From an uncultured Paracoccaceae bacterium (lineage in GTDB: Bacteria; Pseudomonadota; Alphaproteobacteria; Rhodobacterales; Rhodobacteraceae), in contig CANMKB010000002.1 in assembly GCA_947498415.1 (NCBI GenBank), forward strand, positions 248,001 to 312,000: a stretch of 64,000 nt of DNA, read 5' to 3'. A program made the translations under genes and the position numbers. Positions 19,185 through 28,525 of this stretch are shown here, in pieces. The notes beneath the pieces were generated by a model. That model was not told the origin of the DNA, searched no databases, and was given only the letters and a program-made list of their open reading frames with translations. Each line of letters opens with the position of its first letter. Position 1 is the stretch's first letter.

Positions 19185-19712
19185 TTACTCGTCTATATCT
19201 GCTGCAGTTTCCCAGGCGCTGACTTGAGTGGCCATTTTTCCACGACGCCCGTCAATGATACGGATAGCAATCGCTTCGCCCGGCTGCAACTCTGCCAACC
19301 CGCAGCGCCGCAACACTTCGACGTGAATAAAGACATCTTCAGGGCGACCAAAGACATTGGCAAAGCCAAAGCCCTTTCCTTTGTCAAACCACTTCACCCG
19401 TGCGGGCTCTAGCGTCAGGTCTGCGATTTCATCTTCAGACAGATGCTCGAAATCCCCCAAGCCAGCCAAATTGGCCGCTTCTGGTGGTTCAACAGAAATC
19501 ACCTCGACCGCTTGGACGCCGCGGTCGGTTTCCTGGACAGTCAGCTCAATATGTGCGCCGTCCGCAACCGAGCTTTGCCCGAAATTGCGCAACACATTTG
19601 CATGCAGAAGAATGTCGGGCCCACCTGAGTGAGACACGACGAATCCGAACCCTTTCATTGGGTCGAACCATTTCACCTGCCCTTTGATTTTAGGGGCAGT
19701 AACTTCATTCAT
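19185..19712 (-). CDS. Cold-shock protein with two CSD domains
   Basis: A 175-residue RNA/DNA-binding protein made of two OB-fold cold-shock domains. The first starts GQVKWFDPMKGFGFV (residues 11-25) and the second ARVKWFDKGKGFGFA (about 104-118), each with an RNP1-like KGFGF motif. An acidic linker of about 20 residues joins them. Double-CSD proteins of this kind are typical of alphaproteobacteria. It lies upstream of the DUF192 gene. Confidence 0.92.
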   Translation of the reverse strand: MNEVTAPKIKGQVKWFDPMKGFGFVVSHSGGPDILLHANVLRNFGQSSVADGAHIELTVQETDRGVQAVEVISVEPPEAANLAGLGDFEHLSEDEIADLTLEPARVKWFDKGKGFGFANVFGRPEDVFIHVEVLRRCGLAELQPGEAIAIRIIDGRRGKMATQVSAWETAADIDE

Positions 19713-19836
19713 TTCCTATGCCTTACCTAACGTAATCCCATCCCCATGGTAGCTCTACTTTTGCGATATTAACCGAAGTTCGGCAAGAACAAAATCCCAA
19801 GCCTTTCATAGACTTGCACTTTTCAACGTAGAGGGT

Positions 19837-20442
19837 TCAAGGGTTCAAACGTATAGTTTCCCAACTATCTGAAAGGCTTGCACGTTTCCAAACGAAGCGA
19901 TCATGTAACCTGTAAGCACCGTCCGCCCACAACTCAACCTCAAGTGGAGCAATGCGGAATCCCCCCCAAAAGGAAGGGCGTTTGGGGGCTGTGCCGTGCT
20001 TTGCGGTCACTTTAGCCACCTCTGCCACCAATGATGCCTTATTTTTCAAAGGCTTAGATTGATCACTGGCCCAGGCCCCTAGGCGACTTTTGAGAGAGCG
20101 GCTTTCATAATAGGCATCTGCTTTGGCCCCATCTTCGCGACTCACCAAACCACGCACGCGCACTTGGCGACGTAACGTTTTCCAATGCATCACAAAGGCC
20201 GCTTTGCCAGTGGCATCCAATTCTTGCCCCTTGGCAGAGCCGTAGTTGGTGTAAAACACAAACCCATCTGGTTCGATATCTTTCAGCAAAACCATCCGCG
20301 CATTGGGCAGGCCATCCGAATCCACCGTGGACAGCGCCATGGCATTGGGGTCATTGGGCTCAACCTTTTCGGCCTCGGCCAGCCACGTGCGAATGATCTC
20401 GATTGGATCATCTCCGGCAAATATTCCGCTACGGTCTGTCAT
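19837..20442 (-). CDS. pdxH: Pyridoxamine 5'-phosphate oxidase
   Basis: An FMN enzyme of 201 residues that oxidises pyridoxine or pyridoxamine phosphate to pyridoxal phosphate. Signature segments are [25 protein letters not shown], the FMN-site GSAKGQEL, the [11 protein letters not shown] motif and the C-terminal DRFVWKR...W ending. The frame is open upstream, but the start at 20442 (MTDRSGIF) gives the normal length and N-terminus. The longer version would run into fabI. It is divergent from fabI. Confidence 0.93.
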   Translation of the reverse strand: MTDRSGIFAGDDPIEIIRTWLAEAEKVEPNDPNAMALSTVDSDGLPNARMVLLKDIEPDGFVFYTNYGSAKGQELDATGKAAFVMHWKTLRRQVRVRGLVSREDGAKADAYYESRSLKSRLGAWASDQSKPLKNKASLVAEVAKVTAKHGTAPKRPSFWGGFRIAPLEVELWADGAYRLHDRFVWKRASLSDSWETIRLNP

Positions 20443-20555
20443 TCTGTCGCTCCGATACCACTTTAGTCGCGCCCCTAACGTGTGTCGGCCTTGATGCAGG
20501 TCAACCGATCGCCTAAAGGTGCATTTAAAAGCGAATAAGGGACGGAGTTGTCCAA

Positions 20556-21374
20556 ATGTCAAATAATCTGATGGCTGGTAAGCGTGGCCTAATCATGGGC
20601 CTTGCCAACGATAAATCTATTGCCTGGGGTATTGCCAAAGCTTGTGCCGACGCGGGCGCAGAGCTTGCGTTCTCTTATATGGGCGATGCGTTCAAAAAAC
20701 GTGTGGCCCCACTGGCAGAGCAATTGAACGTCGACACACTGATCGATTGTGATGTGTCAGACCCAGCGTCCATCGATGCTGCCTTTGCTGAAATCGAGAA
20801 AAAATGGGGCAAGATCGACTTTATCGTTCACGCCATTGGCTTTTCTGACAAAAACGAACTGCGTGGCCGCTATGTCGACACCAGCCGTGATAACTTCCTG
20901 ATGACCATGGATATTTCCTGCTACAGCTTCACATCCGTGATGCAACGTGCAGAGAAATTGATGACAGATGGCGGGGCTGCACTGACCCTAACCTACTACG
21001 GTGCCGAGCAGGTGATGCCGCACTACAATGTCATGGGTGTGGCCAAAGCCGCGCTGGAAGCATCGGTTAAATATCTGGCCGAAGACCTTGGCAAACAGAA
21101 CATCCGCGTAAATGCGATTTCTGCAGGCCCGATCAAAACGCTTGCGGCCTCTGGCATCGGTGATTTCCGCTATATCCTGAAATGGAACGAGCTGAACTCT
21201 CCACTGCGTCGCACCGTGACCATCGATGATGTGGGCAATTCTGCGCTTTATCTGCTCAGCGATCTGTCCTCTGGCGTAACGGGCGAAAACCTGCACGTTG
21301 ATTCTGGCTATCACGTGGTTGGTATGAAGGCCGTTGATGCGCCAGATATCGACGCGGTCACTGGTAAGAAATGA
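20556..21374 (+). CDS. fabI: Enoyl-[acyl-carrier-protein] reductase (NADH)
   Basis: A short-chain dehydrogenase of 272 residues that catalyses the last step of each fatty-acid elongation cycle. The N-terminal nucleotide motif is [15 protein letters not shown]. The FabI catalytic pattern Y-x6-Y-x6-K is visible as [20 protein letters not shown]. It ends with the usual [11 protein letters not shown]. It overlaps the following LysE-type gene by four bases. Confidence 0.95.
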   Translation: MSNNLMAGKRGLIMGLANDKSIAWGIAKACADAGAELAFSYMGDAFKKRVAPLAEQLNVDTLIDCDVSDPASIDAAFAEIEKKWGKIDFIVHAIGFSDKNELRGRYVDTSRDNFLMTMDISCYSFTSVMQRAEKLMTDGGAALTLTYYGAEQVMPHYNVMGVAKAALEASVKYLAEDLGKQNIRVNAISAGPIKTLAASGIGDFRYILKWNELNSPLRRTVTIDDVGNSALYLLSDLSSGVTGENLHVDSGYHVVGMKAVDAPDIDAVTGKK

Positions 21375-21985
21375 CTTTAACTGCATTTCTGGCGTCTTGG
21401 CTTTTGTGCCTGGCCGCCGCAATGACACCTGGGCCGGCAGTTTTAATGTCGGCTCGTATTGGTTTGCGCGAAGGCCTGGCCACAGGCACGGCTTTGTCCG
21501 CGGGCATTGGCGCTGGCGCAGTCTTTTGGGCCAGCACAGCGCTGTTTGGCCTGTCGATCCTGTTTGACTACGCCCCTGCCCTGTTGATTGCGCTTAAAAT
21601 CTTGGGTGCCGTGTATTTGATGTATTTGGCCTACAAAATGTGGGCCCATGCGGATGAGCCAATTGAGCAATCTGACGAAACCCGCACCCCGCGCGGCAAA
21701 TTCGCAGCGTTCAAGCTTGGCGTATTGACCCAGCTTGCCAATCCCAAAGGGCCCATCTTCTTTGGCGCGGTATTTGCTGGTACCATTCCAGAAAGCGCCC
21801 CACTGTGGATCTTGGGACTTTTGCTTGCTCTTATTTTCATCGGCGAAATGGCGTGGAACATCATCGTTGTGCGAATTTTCTCGTTTGAAAAGACAAGACG
21901 TGGTTACATCAGCCTCAAAGGCGTTTTTGATCGTGTCTTTGGTGCGGGGCTTGCGGCCTTGGGGGCCAAAATCGCGATCACCTGA
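21371..21985 (+). CDS. LysE-family amino-acid/metabolite exporter 1
   Basis: A 204-residue inner-membrane protein with about six hydrophobic helices and the LysE/RhtB signature AAMTPGPAVLMSARIGLREGLATG at the end of helix 1. A second family segment is QLANPKGPIFFGAVF. Family members export amino acids or homoserine lactone; the substrate here is not readable. Its ATG overlaps the fabI stop, and a paralogue follows 17 bases later. Confidence 0.87.
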   Translation: MTLTAFLASWLLCLAAAMTPGPAVLMSARIGLREGLATGTALSAGIGAGAVFWASTALFGLSILFDYAPALLIALKILGAVYLMYLAYKMWAHADEPIEQSDETRTPRGKFAAFKLGVLTQLANPKGPIFFGAVFAGTIPESAPLWILGLLLALIFIGEMAWNIIVVRIFSFEKTRRGYISLKGVFDRVFGAGLAALGAKIAIT

Positions 21986-22002
21986 ATTTAAGGATTTGCG
22001 AT

Positions 22003-22614
22003 ATGGACTGGACACATCTTTTGGCATTTAACCTGACGTTGCTGGCCGCCATGGCCAGCCCGGGGCCTGCGATGTTGTTTTCCATTCGCGCCACATTGTC
22101 AGGCGGGATGAAACAAGGCCTAACCACCGGCGCTGGTCTTGCTGTGATGGCTGCATTGTGGACAACACTTGCCCTGTTGGGGCTTGATAGCATCTTTGCC
22201 GTGTTTCCCTGGGCCTACATGGCCATGAAACTCACCGGAGCGCTGTATTTGCTATGGATTGCCTTTGGCATGTGGCGCGATGCCGCCAAGCCAATTGCAG
22301 CATCAAACACCGACACGCCACACCGCCGCGCTTTTGTGACGGGCATGACTGTGAACCTTGCCAACCCGAAATCCGTGCTGTTTGCATCTGCTGTCCTACT
22401 GGTCATATTTCCCCAAAACCTCACCTTTGCGGAAAAGGCATTTGTGGTTGGAAATCATCTGTTTATTGAATTGTGCTTCTACAGTGGCTTTGCGCTTTTG
22501 ATGTCGACCTCGGCGGTGCGCGATAGGTACTTGCGGCTGAAACCCATCCTTGATCGGGCGGCCTCGGTGGTTTTGGGGGCACTAGGGGTGCGTTTATTGC
22601 TGGATCGCAGCTAA
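22003..22614 (+). CDS. LysE-family amino-acid/metabolite exporter 2
   Basis: A 203-residue paralogue of the preceding gene with the same layout: MASPGPAMLFSIRATLSGGMKQG in the first loop and VNLANPKSVLFASAVLL in the middle. The two proteins have diverged enough that this is an old tandem duplication or a paired transporter. It ends the fabI operon. About 85 bases without evident terminator separate it from gpt. Confidence 0.87.
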   Translation: MDWTHLLAFNLTLLAAMASPGPAMLFSIRATLSGGMKQGLTTGAGLAVMAALWTTLALLGLDSIFAVFPWAYMAMKLTGALYLLWIAFGMWRDAAKPIAASNTDTPHRRAFVTGMTVNLANPKSVLFASAVLLVIFPQNLTFAEKAFVVGNHLFIELCFYSGFALLMSTSAVRDRYLRLKPILDRAASVVLGALGVRLLLDRS

Positions 22615-22701
22615 GACCATCGCGTTTTTGAGTGTTTGATCAAATCATTCAATCTGATATGACCCATGCAATCTGCTCAGAACACAACATAAGAGTGACA
22701 C

Positions 22702-23205
22702 ATGAATGATCGTCTGCCCCACGAGAAGGGCTTTCACATCAGTTGGGACCAAATTCACCGCGATTCCCGTGCTTTAGCGTGGCGCTTGGATGGCCAAGGC
22801 CCAGACAATGGCGCTTGGAAGGCCATCGTCGCCATCACGCGTGGCGGCATGGCCCCAGCGATGATCGTGGCCCGCGAGCTGGATATCCGCCATGTGGATA
22901 CCATTTCGGTGAAATCCTATCACCATCAGGATCGCGGCGAAGCCAAGGTCATCAAATCCCCTGACGTTGAAATGATGGGAGACGGTGAAGGCATTCTGAT
23001 CATCGACGATCTGGTCGACAGCGGAAAAACCTTGGAATTGGTGCGCTCTTTGTATCCCAAGGCGCATTTCGCCACGGTTTATGCCAAACCGCAGGGACGC
23101 CCGCAGGTCGACAGCTTTATTACCGAAGTCAGCCAAGACACGTGGATCTTTTTCCCTTGGGATATGGCGTTGCAATATGTGCAGCCCTACCGCGGCTCTG
23201 ACTAA
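22702..23205 (+). CDS. gpt: Xanthine phosphoribosyltransferase
   Basis: A 167-residue purine-salvage enzyme that transfers phosphoribose from PRPP to xanthine or guanine. The PRPP-binding motif reads [18 protein letters not shown]. The N-terminal [20 protein letters not shown] and the end [16 protein letters not shown] are characteristic of Gpt. It is followed after 12 bases by an aminotransferase gene. Confidence 0.92.
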   Translation: MNDRLPHEKGFHISWDQIHRDSRALAWRLDGQGPDNGAWKAIVAITRGGMAPAMIVARELDIRHVDTISVKSYHHQDRGEAKVIKSPDVEMMGDGEGILIIDDLVDSGKTLELVRSLYPKAHFATVYAKPQGRPQVDSFITEVSQDTWIFFPWDMALQYVQPYRGSD

Positions 23206-23217
23206 ATAGGTTTTATC

Positions 23218-24405
23218 ATGACGGGTTCTTCACGCACCGCACAAACCTTTGTGCCGCCAGTTATGGCTGCGCGCAGTTGGGTGGCGGATAAATCCTTTCC
23301 GGCCGACAAGCCGCTGATCAATGTCAGTCAGGCCGCACCGGTCGAGGCGCCACCGCTGTCTTTGCGAGAATTCATCGCCAAGACCGCCGTCGAAACACCA
23401 GAGGCGCATCTTTATGGCCCTGTTCTTGGATTGGATGCCTTGCGGGCGGAAGTGGCCAGCCAATGGTCCACTGCCTATAACGGCACGATCCATGCGCAAC
23501 AGGTGGCCATCACCTCGGGTTGCAATCAGGCTTTTGCGGCCACTTTGGCTGCAATTGCGGGCGAAGGGGATGAAGTCATCCTGCCAACCCCTTGGTATTT
23601 CAATCATAAAATGTGGCTTGATATGCAGGGCGTCACCGCGGTGCCTTTGCAAACCGGTGCCGATCTCCTGCCCGATCCAGACACAGCTAAAGCCCTGATC
23701 ACCGAACGCACCCGCGCCATTGTGCTGGTCACCCCCAACAATCCCGGTGGGGTCGAATATCCGGCGGCACTTGTGCGGGCCTTTTATGATCTGGCCAAAG
23801 CGCATGGGATCAAGCTGTTGGTCGATGAAACCTATCGCGACTTTGACAGCCGCACGGGTGCACCACACGACCTGTTCTCTGACCCAGACTGGGATGAGAC
23901 CCTGGTTCAGCTCTATTCCTTTTCCAAAGCCTATCGGCTGACCGGCCACCGTGTTGGGGCAATGGTCACCAGCCAGACTCTTTTGGCAGAAGCAGAGAAA
24001 TTTCTCGATACTGTCACCATTTGCCCTAACCAACTGGGGCAATATGCGGCGCTCTGGGGGATGCAGAACCTTGGGGATTGGCTGGCAGGTGAACGCGCAG
24101 AAATCCTGGATCGCCGCGCGGCGATTGCCGACAATATGCCTGTATTGGCTGACAAAGGCTGGAAGCTTTTGGGATTAGGCGCCTATTTCGCCTATCTTGA
24201 ACACCCGTTTGACATGCCATCTGACCAGCTTGCCAAAGCTTTGGTGGATCAGGCCCATGTGCTAACCCTGCCGGGCACGATGTTCACGCCAGAGGGTGAC
24301 AAAGCCGGTCAGAAACAGCTGCGCATCGCCTTTGCCAATGTAGACCGCACAGAGATTGGTACTTTGTTTAAGCGCCTTGCTGCATTTGACGCACAAGGCC
24401 ACTGA
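23218..24405 (+). CDS. Pyridoxal-phosphate aminotransferase, class I/II
   Basis: A 395-residue fold-type I aminotransferase. The PLP phosphate-site segment TSGCNQAFAATLAAI, the VTPNNPGGVEYP motif and the Schiff-base Lys segment QLYSFSKAYRLTGHRVG are all present, and LRIAFANVD occupies the Arg position near the C-terminus. Substrate specificity cannot be determined from this. It lies 12 bases behind gpt and is probably on the same transcript. Confidence 0.88.
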   Translation: MTGSSRTAQTFVPPVMAARSWVADKSFPADKPLINVSQAAPVEAPPLSLREFIAKTAVETPEAHLYGPVLGLDALRAEVASQWSTAYNGTIHAQQVAITSGCNQAFAATLAAIAGEGDEVILPTPWYFNHKMWLDMQGVTAVPLQTGADLLPDPDTAKALITERTRAIVLVTPNNPGGVEYPAALVRAFYDLAKAHGIKLLVDETYRDFDSRTGAPHDLFSDPDWDETLVQLYSFSKAYRLTGHRVGAMVTSQTLLAEAEKFLDTVTICPNQLGQYAALWGMQNLGDWLAGERAEILDRRAAIADNMPVLADKGWKLLGLGAYFAYLEHPFDMPSDQLAKALVDQAHVLTLPGTMFTPEGDKAGQKQLRIAFANVDRTEIGTLFKRLAAFDAQGH

Positions 24406-24412
24406 ACCTCGG

Positions 24413-24953
24413 CTAGATATTCGCCTTTAAAAAAGGTGCCAATCCGACCGATAAGCTGATCGCGTACTTCACGGCGGGCGCGGTCTGGATTGGCACCGCA
24501 CAACAGGTCAGGCTCGCCCTTATTGCGCAAAATCTCAGCGCTCTTTTCTTTGCATTCAGCAAGAAACCTAAAGTGGTTTGCCCCGCGACAAGCACATGGT
24601 CTGCGTTTGGGGCGTGCGCACCTGCTGGAACGGTTACCTGAGTGCCTAGGTTCAAAAGTGAAACGTCGATACGCTCTAGGCTGTTCGGCGTCAGCGTGTT
24701 GATAATACCCGGATCAATAATCACAGCCGCTTTGCAGCTTTTGCGGATCACCCCGCGCACTAACCGTTGCCATAGCTGTGTATCCTCCGGCAGCCCCCCA
24801 AGACTGATTTGCGATTGATGCCGATATAGGGGTACTCAGCTATGTTCTGTTCGATGTGATCAAGTACCGCAATCACATCCTATGGTCGGGCCAAATACGT
24901 CGTAAGCGCCGCATAGGCCCGGCCCAATGCAGCTTATGATGCCAGCGACCATT
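24413..24953 (-). pseudogene. Decayed gene of unknown family
   Basis: The 620-bp stretch between the aminotransferase and the SnoaL-like gene has no intact gene but has protein-like sequence on the minus strand spread over several frames. The order is GRAYAALTTYLARP, a stop (TAG at 24880-24882), then DVIAVLDHIEQNIAEYPYIG. A frame change occurs between about 24840 and 24795 (near a run of six C). LPEDTQLWQRLVRGVIRKS and RIDVSLLNLGTQVTVPAG come next. A second frame change near 24565 precedes AEILRNKGEPDLLCGANPD and RREVRDQLIGRIGTFFKG. At least three lesions separate these pieces. The N-terminus is missing and the family is not recognised. Confidence 0.6.
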
Positions 24954-25026
24954 AAAATACTTCCATATTCAACTCGTTAATTATTCAGGCAAAGCAAAAA
25001 ATCACCTTCGCCCTAGATCAATATGT

Positions 25027-25404
25027 TTACGCATTCAATTCGCTCTCCAGATGCCAAATCTTGGAAACAATCTGCCAGCCTTCGGAACCTTTCACGAACC
25101 CAAGGTGATCCACAAAAATACTATTATGGGCGCGGATGCGGATTTTAACGGTGGCGCTGATCGGAGACAGATAGTCAATCAGTAAGATCTCTGCCTCTTG
25201 GTCTTGCCCCACGCTGGCGGGTGACGTTCGCCCTGCCACATCTTGGCTAAAGCTATCAATGGATTCGACAAAGACGGTTCCGTTGTCTGCATCAAACAGG
25301 CTGGATTGTGGATGAAATACAGCATTCAGCTTTTGCACGTCACATTCATGAATGGCGTCAAAGTAAGTTTGGATGGCGGCGGTCAATGCGTTGAGTTGGA
25401 TCAT
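25027..25404 (-). CDS. SnoaL/NTF2-like protein (putative lumazine-binding type)
   Basis: A 125-residue cone-fold protein. It starts MIQLNALTAAIQTYFDAIHECDVQKL and has the NTF2-like pattern FHPQSSLFDAD and GSEGWQIVSKIWH near the C-terminus. Such proteins are small isomerases, hydrolases or ligand binders, and no activity can be assigned. The ATG at 25404 is preferred over a GTG four codons upstream, because GAGAGAAAG sits at ribosome-binding distance. It is divergent from a GlxA-type regulator, which may control it. Confidence 0.75.
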   Translation of the reverse strand: MIQLNALTAAIQTYFDAIHECDVQKLNAVFHPQSSLFDADNGTVFVESIDSFSQDVAGRTSPASVGQDQEAEILLIDYLSPISATVKIRIRAHNSIFVDHLGFVKGSEGWQIVSKIWHLESELNA

Positions 25405-25514
25405 GCTTTCTCTCACTGTGTGCGTTCGCTATGCGGTTGATGGTTCATCCTTGCCATGAGATGAAAAATCGCGATACTGTCAGAAAAGACAACCATCGGT
25501 CATATTTAGCCAAA

Positions 25515-26504
25515 ATGACAAAAACAGACACACCTTCCCCAAAAAGGCCTTTGGTTTGCGCGATCGCTTATGATGGGTTGTGTACCTTTGAGTTCGGCAT
25601 TGCTGTTGAGTTGTTTGCCCTGTCACGCCCTGAATTTGACCATTGGTATCAATTCACCACCGTCAAGGCAGAGCCTGGCCCCATCACGGCGGTCGGTGGG
25701 ATTCAGATTGAAGCCCAAGACGATCTAGAGCTTTTGCAACAGGCGAGCCTGATCATCGTGCCTGGATGGCGCGGAGCTGAAACACCAGTGCCAGCATCCC
25801 TTTGTGAGGCCCTGTATACGGCCCATGAACATGGGGCACGCATTGCATCGATCTGCTCTGGTGTGTTTGTGCTCGCCGCTGCTGGATTGCTGGATGGGAA
25901 AACGGCAACCACCCATTGGCGCTATACAGAACTCCTTGCGGAGCGTTATTCGAACATCACGGTCGATCCGGATGTTTTATTTGTACAAAACGAACGCATC
26001 TATACATCTGCTGGATCTGCGGCAGGGTTGGATTTGGGGCTGCATATTATCCGCGAGGATTTTGGTGCCAAAGCTGCGGCCAGCGTGGCGCGCCGATTGG
26101 TATTGCCTGCGCAGCGTGATGGCGGACAACGACAATTCATTCCGCGCCCGGAACCTAAAGCACGCATTGGATCAGGGCTCAGCCAGTTGCAAGATGCCAT
26201 ACGATCATCGCTCAACGAAAGCTGGCCGATGGATCGCATGGCGCAAACTGCCGGAACAAGTGGGCGCACATTGGCCCGTCGATTTTCCGAAGAGCTTGGC
26301 ACAACCCCCTTAAACTGGTTGAAATTGGAAAGGGTTAATCGCGCAGCTGAACTGCTAGAGAACACAGAAACGCCCCTTAACGATGTGTGGGATGTTTGCG
26401 GTTTTGGGTCTGCCGAGACCTTTCGGCGAGAGTTCCGCAAAGCCATGGGCGTGGCTCCCATTAAGTATCGTGAGCGTTTTGGGGCGCTTTCCGAAAGTAT
26501 TTGA
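25515..26504 (+). CDS. GlxA-family AraC-type regulator with DJ-1/PfpI domain
   Basis: A 329-residue transcription factor. The N-terminal DJ-1/PfpI (amidotransferase-like) domain contains the nucleophile-elbow segment IASICSGVFVLAAAGLLDG around residues 108-126 and the TTHW that follows it. The C-terminal AraC HTH pair starts WPMDRMAQTAGTSGRTLARRF and ends with CGFGSAETFRREFRKAMGVAP. Related proteins (FtrA, GlxA, GbdR) control nitrogen- or amine-compound catabolism. The ATG at 25515 gives the natural domain start. Confidence 0.87.
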   Translation: MTKTDTPSPKRPLVCAIAYDGLCTFEFGIAVELFALSRPEFDHWYQFTTVKAEPGPITAVGGIQIEAQDDLELLQQASLIIVPGWRGAETPVPASLCEALYTAHEHGARIASICSGVFVLAAAGLLDGKTATTHWRYTELLAERYSNITVDPDVLFVQNERIYTSAGSAAGLDLGLHIIREDFGAKAAASVARRLVLPAQRDGGQRQFIPRPEPKARIGSGLSQLQDAIRSSLNESWPMDRMAQTAGTSGRTLARRFSEELGTTPLNWLKLERVNRAAELLENTETPLNDVWDVCGFGSAETFRREFRKAMGVAPIKYRERFGALSESI

Positions 26505-26660
26505 CTGTATCGTTTCGTCCCACATAGCCGTAGAAATCATCTGTTTATTCAGAAAACCTTTTGACAAGCGATACGTATTACATCCCTTCCCGCTTGCCCC
26601 CCCTTTGATGTCGTCGTAGACATGCGCAACCAATATATTCTGCGCCAAACAGGGGGCCGC

Positions 26661-28508
26661 ATGTCCGAGAAGAAAAACTCTATCTCCAAAACGCTCGTAT
26701 GGATTCTTATGGGTCTGTTGATCTTTGGTCTGGGCGGCTTTGGCATCACCAATTTGGGCGGCGCAGTTCAGAACGTTGGATCGGTTGACGGCAAAGACAT
26801 CAGCGTGGATCAATACTACCGCGCCTTGCAAGAAGAGCTGAACGCTCTTCAGGCACAAACCGGACAGCGCGTTCCTTTCGCGCAAGCCCAGCAGTTTGGT
26901 GTAGATCAACGTGTTTTGGCCCGTTTGCTGAACACGCGTGCGCTCGATGCCGAAGCACAGCGCCTTGGTTTGTCGATGGGTGATGAAAACCTGAGAGAGC
27001 AAGTTTTGTCCATCTCTGCTTTCCAGGGCTTGGATGGCACATTTGATCGCGAAGCATACCGTTTTGCACTGCAAAACTCTGGCTTGAACGAAACAGAGTT
27101 TGAAAACTCACTCCGCGAAGACGCGGCCCGCAACCTGTTGCAAGGCGCGGTGATTGCTGGGGTCGAGATGCCTTCGACTTATGCAGATACATTCATCGCC
27201 TATGTTGGCGAACGCCGGGGTTTCTCGATCGCACGTCTGACCGAAGACAATCTGGATGAGGCGATTGCAGAGCCAACTGACGCAGATTTACGCAGCTACT
27301 ATGACGCCAACATTGATGACTTCATGCGCCCGGCGACCCGCGACATCACCTATGCATGGATCATCCCATCTATGCTGATCGACGAAGTCGAAGTTGACGC
27401 AGATGCGTTGCGCACCGAATACGAGGCGCGTACCGAAGAATTCAACCAACCGGAGCGCCGCCTGGTTGAGCGTTTGGTCTTTGGCACGTCAGACGAGGCC
27501 ACCGAGGCGCTGGCACAGATCAACGCCGGTGACGCGACATTCGAAAAACTGGTAGAAGCACGTGGCCTGACATTGGCTGATGTCGATATGGGAGACGTGA
27601 CGAAACCATCTCTGTCTGACGCTGGCGATCTGGTCTTCACCGCGGAAACCGGTGCTGTTGTTGGCCCCCATCAAACCGATCTTGGCCCGGCGTTGTTTCG
27701 CGTGAATGCGATCCTGGCGGCACAGGAAACCACCTTTGAAGAGGCAGAACCGCAACTGCGTGACGCCATTGCAGCGGATCGTGCACGTCGTGTGATTGAT
27801 GCGCAGATCAATGACATCGACGATCTGCTTGCGGGTGGTGCAACCCTAGAAGAGCTTGTGGAAGAAACTGATCTGCAATTGGGCAGCATCGCCTACCACA
27901 CAGGTCTGTCCGAAGGCATCGCAGGCTATCAAGACTTCCGTCGGCTGGCAGCTCAGATCAGTACAACGGATTTCCCAGAGATCGAAAGCCTGGATGACGG
28001 TGGCATTTTTGCGCTGCGCCTTGATGGCGAAACCGAAGCCGCCCCTGCCCCCTTTGACGAGATCAAAGAAGATGTGGCCGCCCGTTGGCGCAGCACTCAG
28101 GTTGTGGCAGCTTTGACTGACAAGGCCGAGGCCTCTGTTGCAGAGATGCAGGCCGGTGCTGATATTATCACTCTGGGCCTGACCGTTCAGCAAGAACGCG
28201 ACATCACCCGAGGTGACTTTGTGCCAGAAGTGCCAGCAGATTTCCTTGAGACCATCTTTGGTATGGCCCAAGGCGATGTGGTTGCTGTTCCAGCAGACGA
28301 TACCGTTCTGGTCGTAGAACTCGACAGCATCGACGACGCTGAAACCGATACGCCAGAGGCAACCGCCCTGCGCAACATCGTATCTCAGCAGGCCACTCAG
28401 GCTTTGGCACAAGACATCTTCGACGCCTATGCAAACACCATTCGTGGTGGGGCTGATATTGAAATCGACCAACATGCGCTGGCCGCGGTCCACGCGCAGT
28501 TGCCGTAA
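26661..28508 (+). CDS. PpiD-like membrane-anchored peptidyl-prolyl isomerase/chaperone
   Basis: A 615-residue periplasmic folding factor. A single N-terminal membrane anchor (LVWILMGLLIFGLGGFGI) is followed by the SurA_N-type chaperone region with ALQEELNALQAQTGQRVPF. A degenerate parvulin-like middle domain and a second helical C-terminal region complete it. PpiD-type proteins assist proteins leaving the Sec translocon. The start at 26661, behind a GGGGG-containing site, fits better than the ATG at 26622, since the anchor then begins after a short basic segment. It precedes trpE by 17 bases and may share its transcript. Confidence 0.85.
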   Translation: MSEKKNSISKTLVWILMGLLIFGLGGFGITNLGGAVQNVGSVDGKDISVDQYYRALQEELNALQAQTGQRVPFAQAQQFGVDQRVLARLLNTRALDAEAQRLGLSMGDENLREQVLSISAFQGLDGTFDREAYRFALQNSGLNETEFENSLREDAARNLLQGAVIAGVEMPSTYADTFIAYVGERRGFSIARLTEDNLDEAIAEPTDADLRSYYDANIDDFMRPATRDITYAWIIPSMLIDEVEVDADALRTEYEARTEEFNQPERRLVERLVFGTSDEATEALAQINAGDATFEKLVEARGLTLADVDMGDVTKPSLSDAGDLVFTAETGAVVGPHQTDLGPALFRVNAILAAQETTFEEAEPQLRDAIAADRARRVIDAQINDIDDLLAGGATLEELVEETDLQLGSIAYHTGLSEGIAGYQDFRRLAAQISTTDFPEIESLDDGGIFALRLDGETEAAPAPFDEIKEDVAARWRSTQVVAALTDKAEASVAEMQAGADIITLGLTVQQERDITRGDFVPEVPADFLETIFGMAQGDVVAVPADDTVLVVELDSIDDAETDTPEATALRNIVSQQATQALAQDIFDAYANTIRGGADIEIDQHALAAVHAQLP

Positions 28509-28525
28509 GGAAGAAAGCAAACAAC

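Noticed and set aside
24309..24530. A 73-codon minus-strand frame overlapping the aminotransferase end
   Set aside because: Its first 40 codons belong to the decayed gene (24413-24953) and the rest is antisense to the aminotransferase, so it is not an intact gene.
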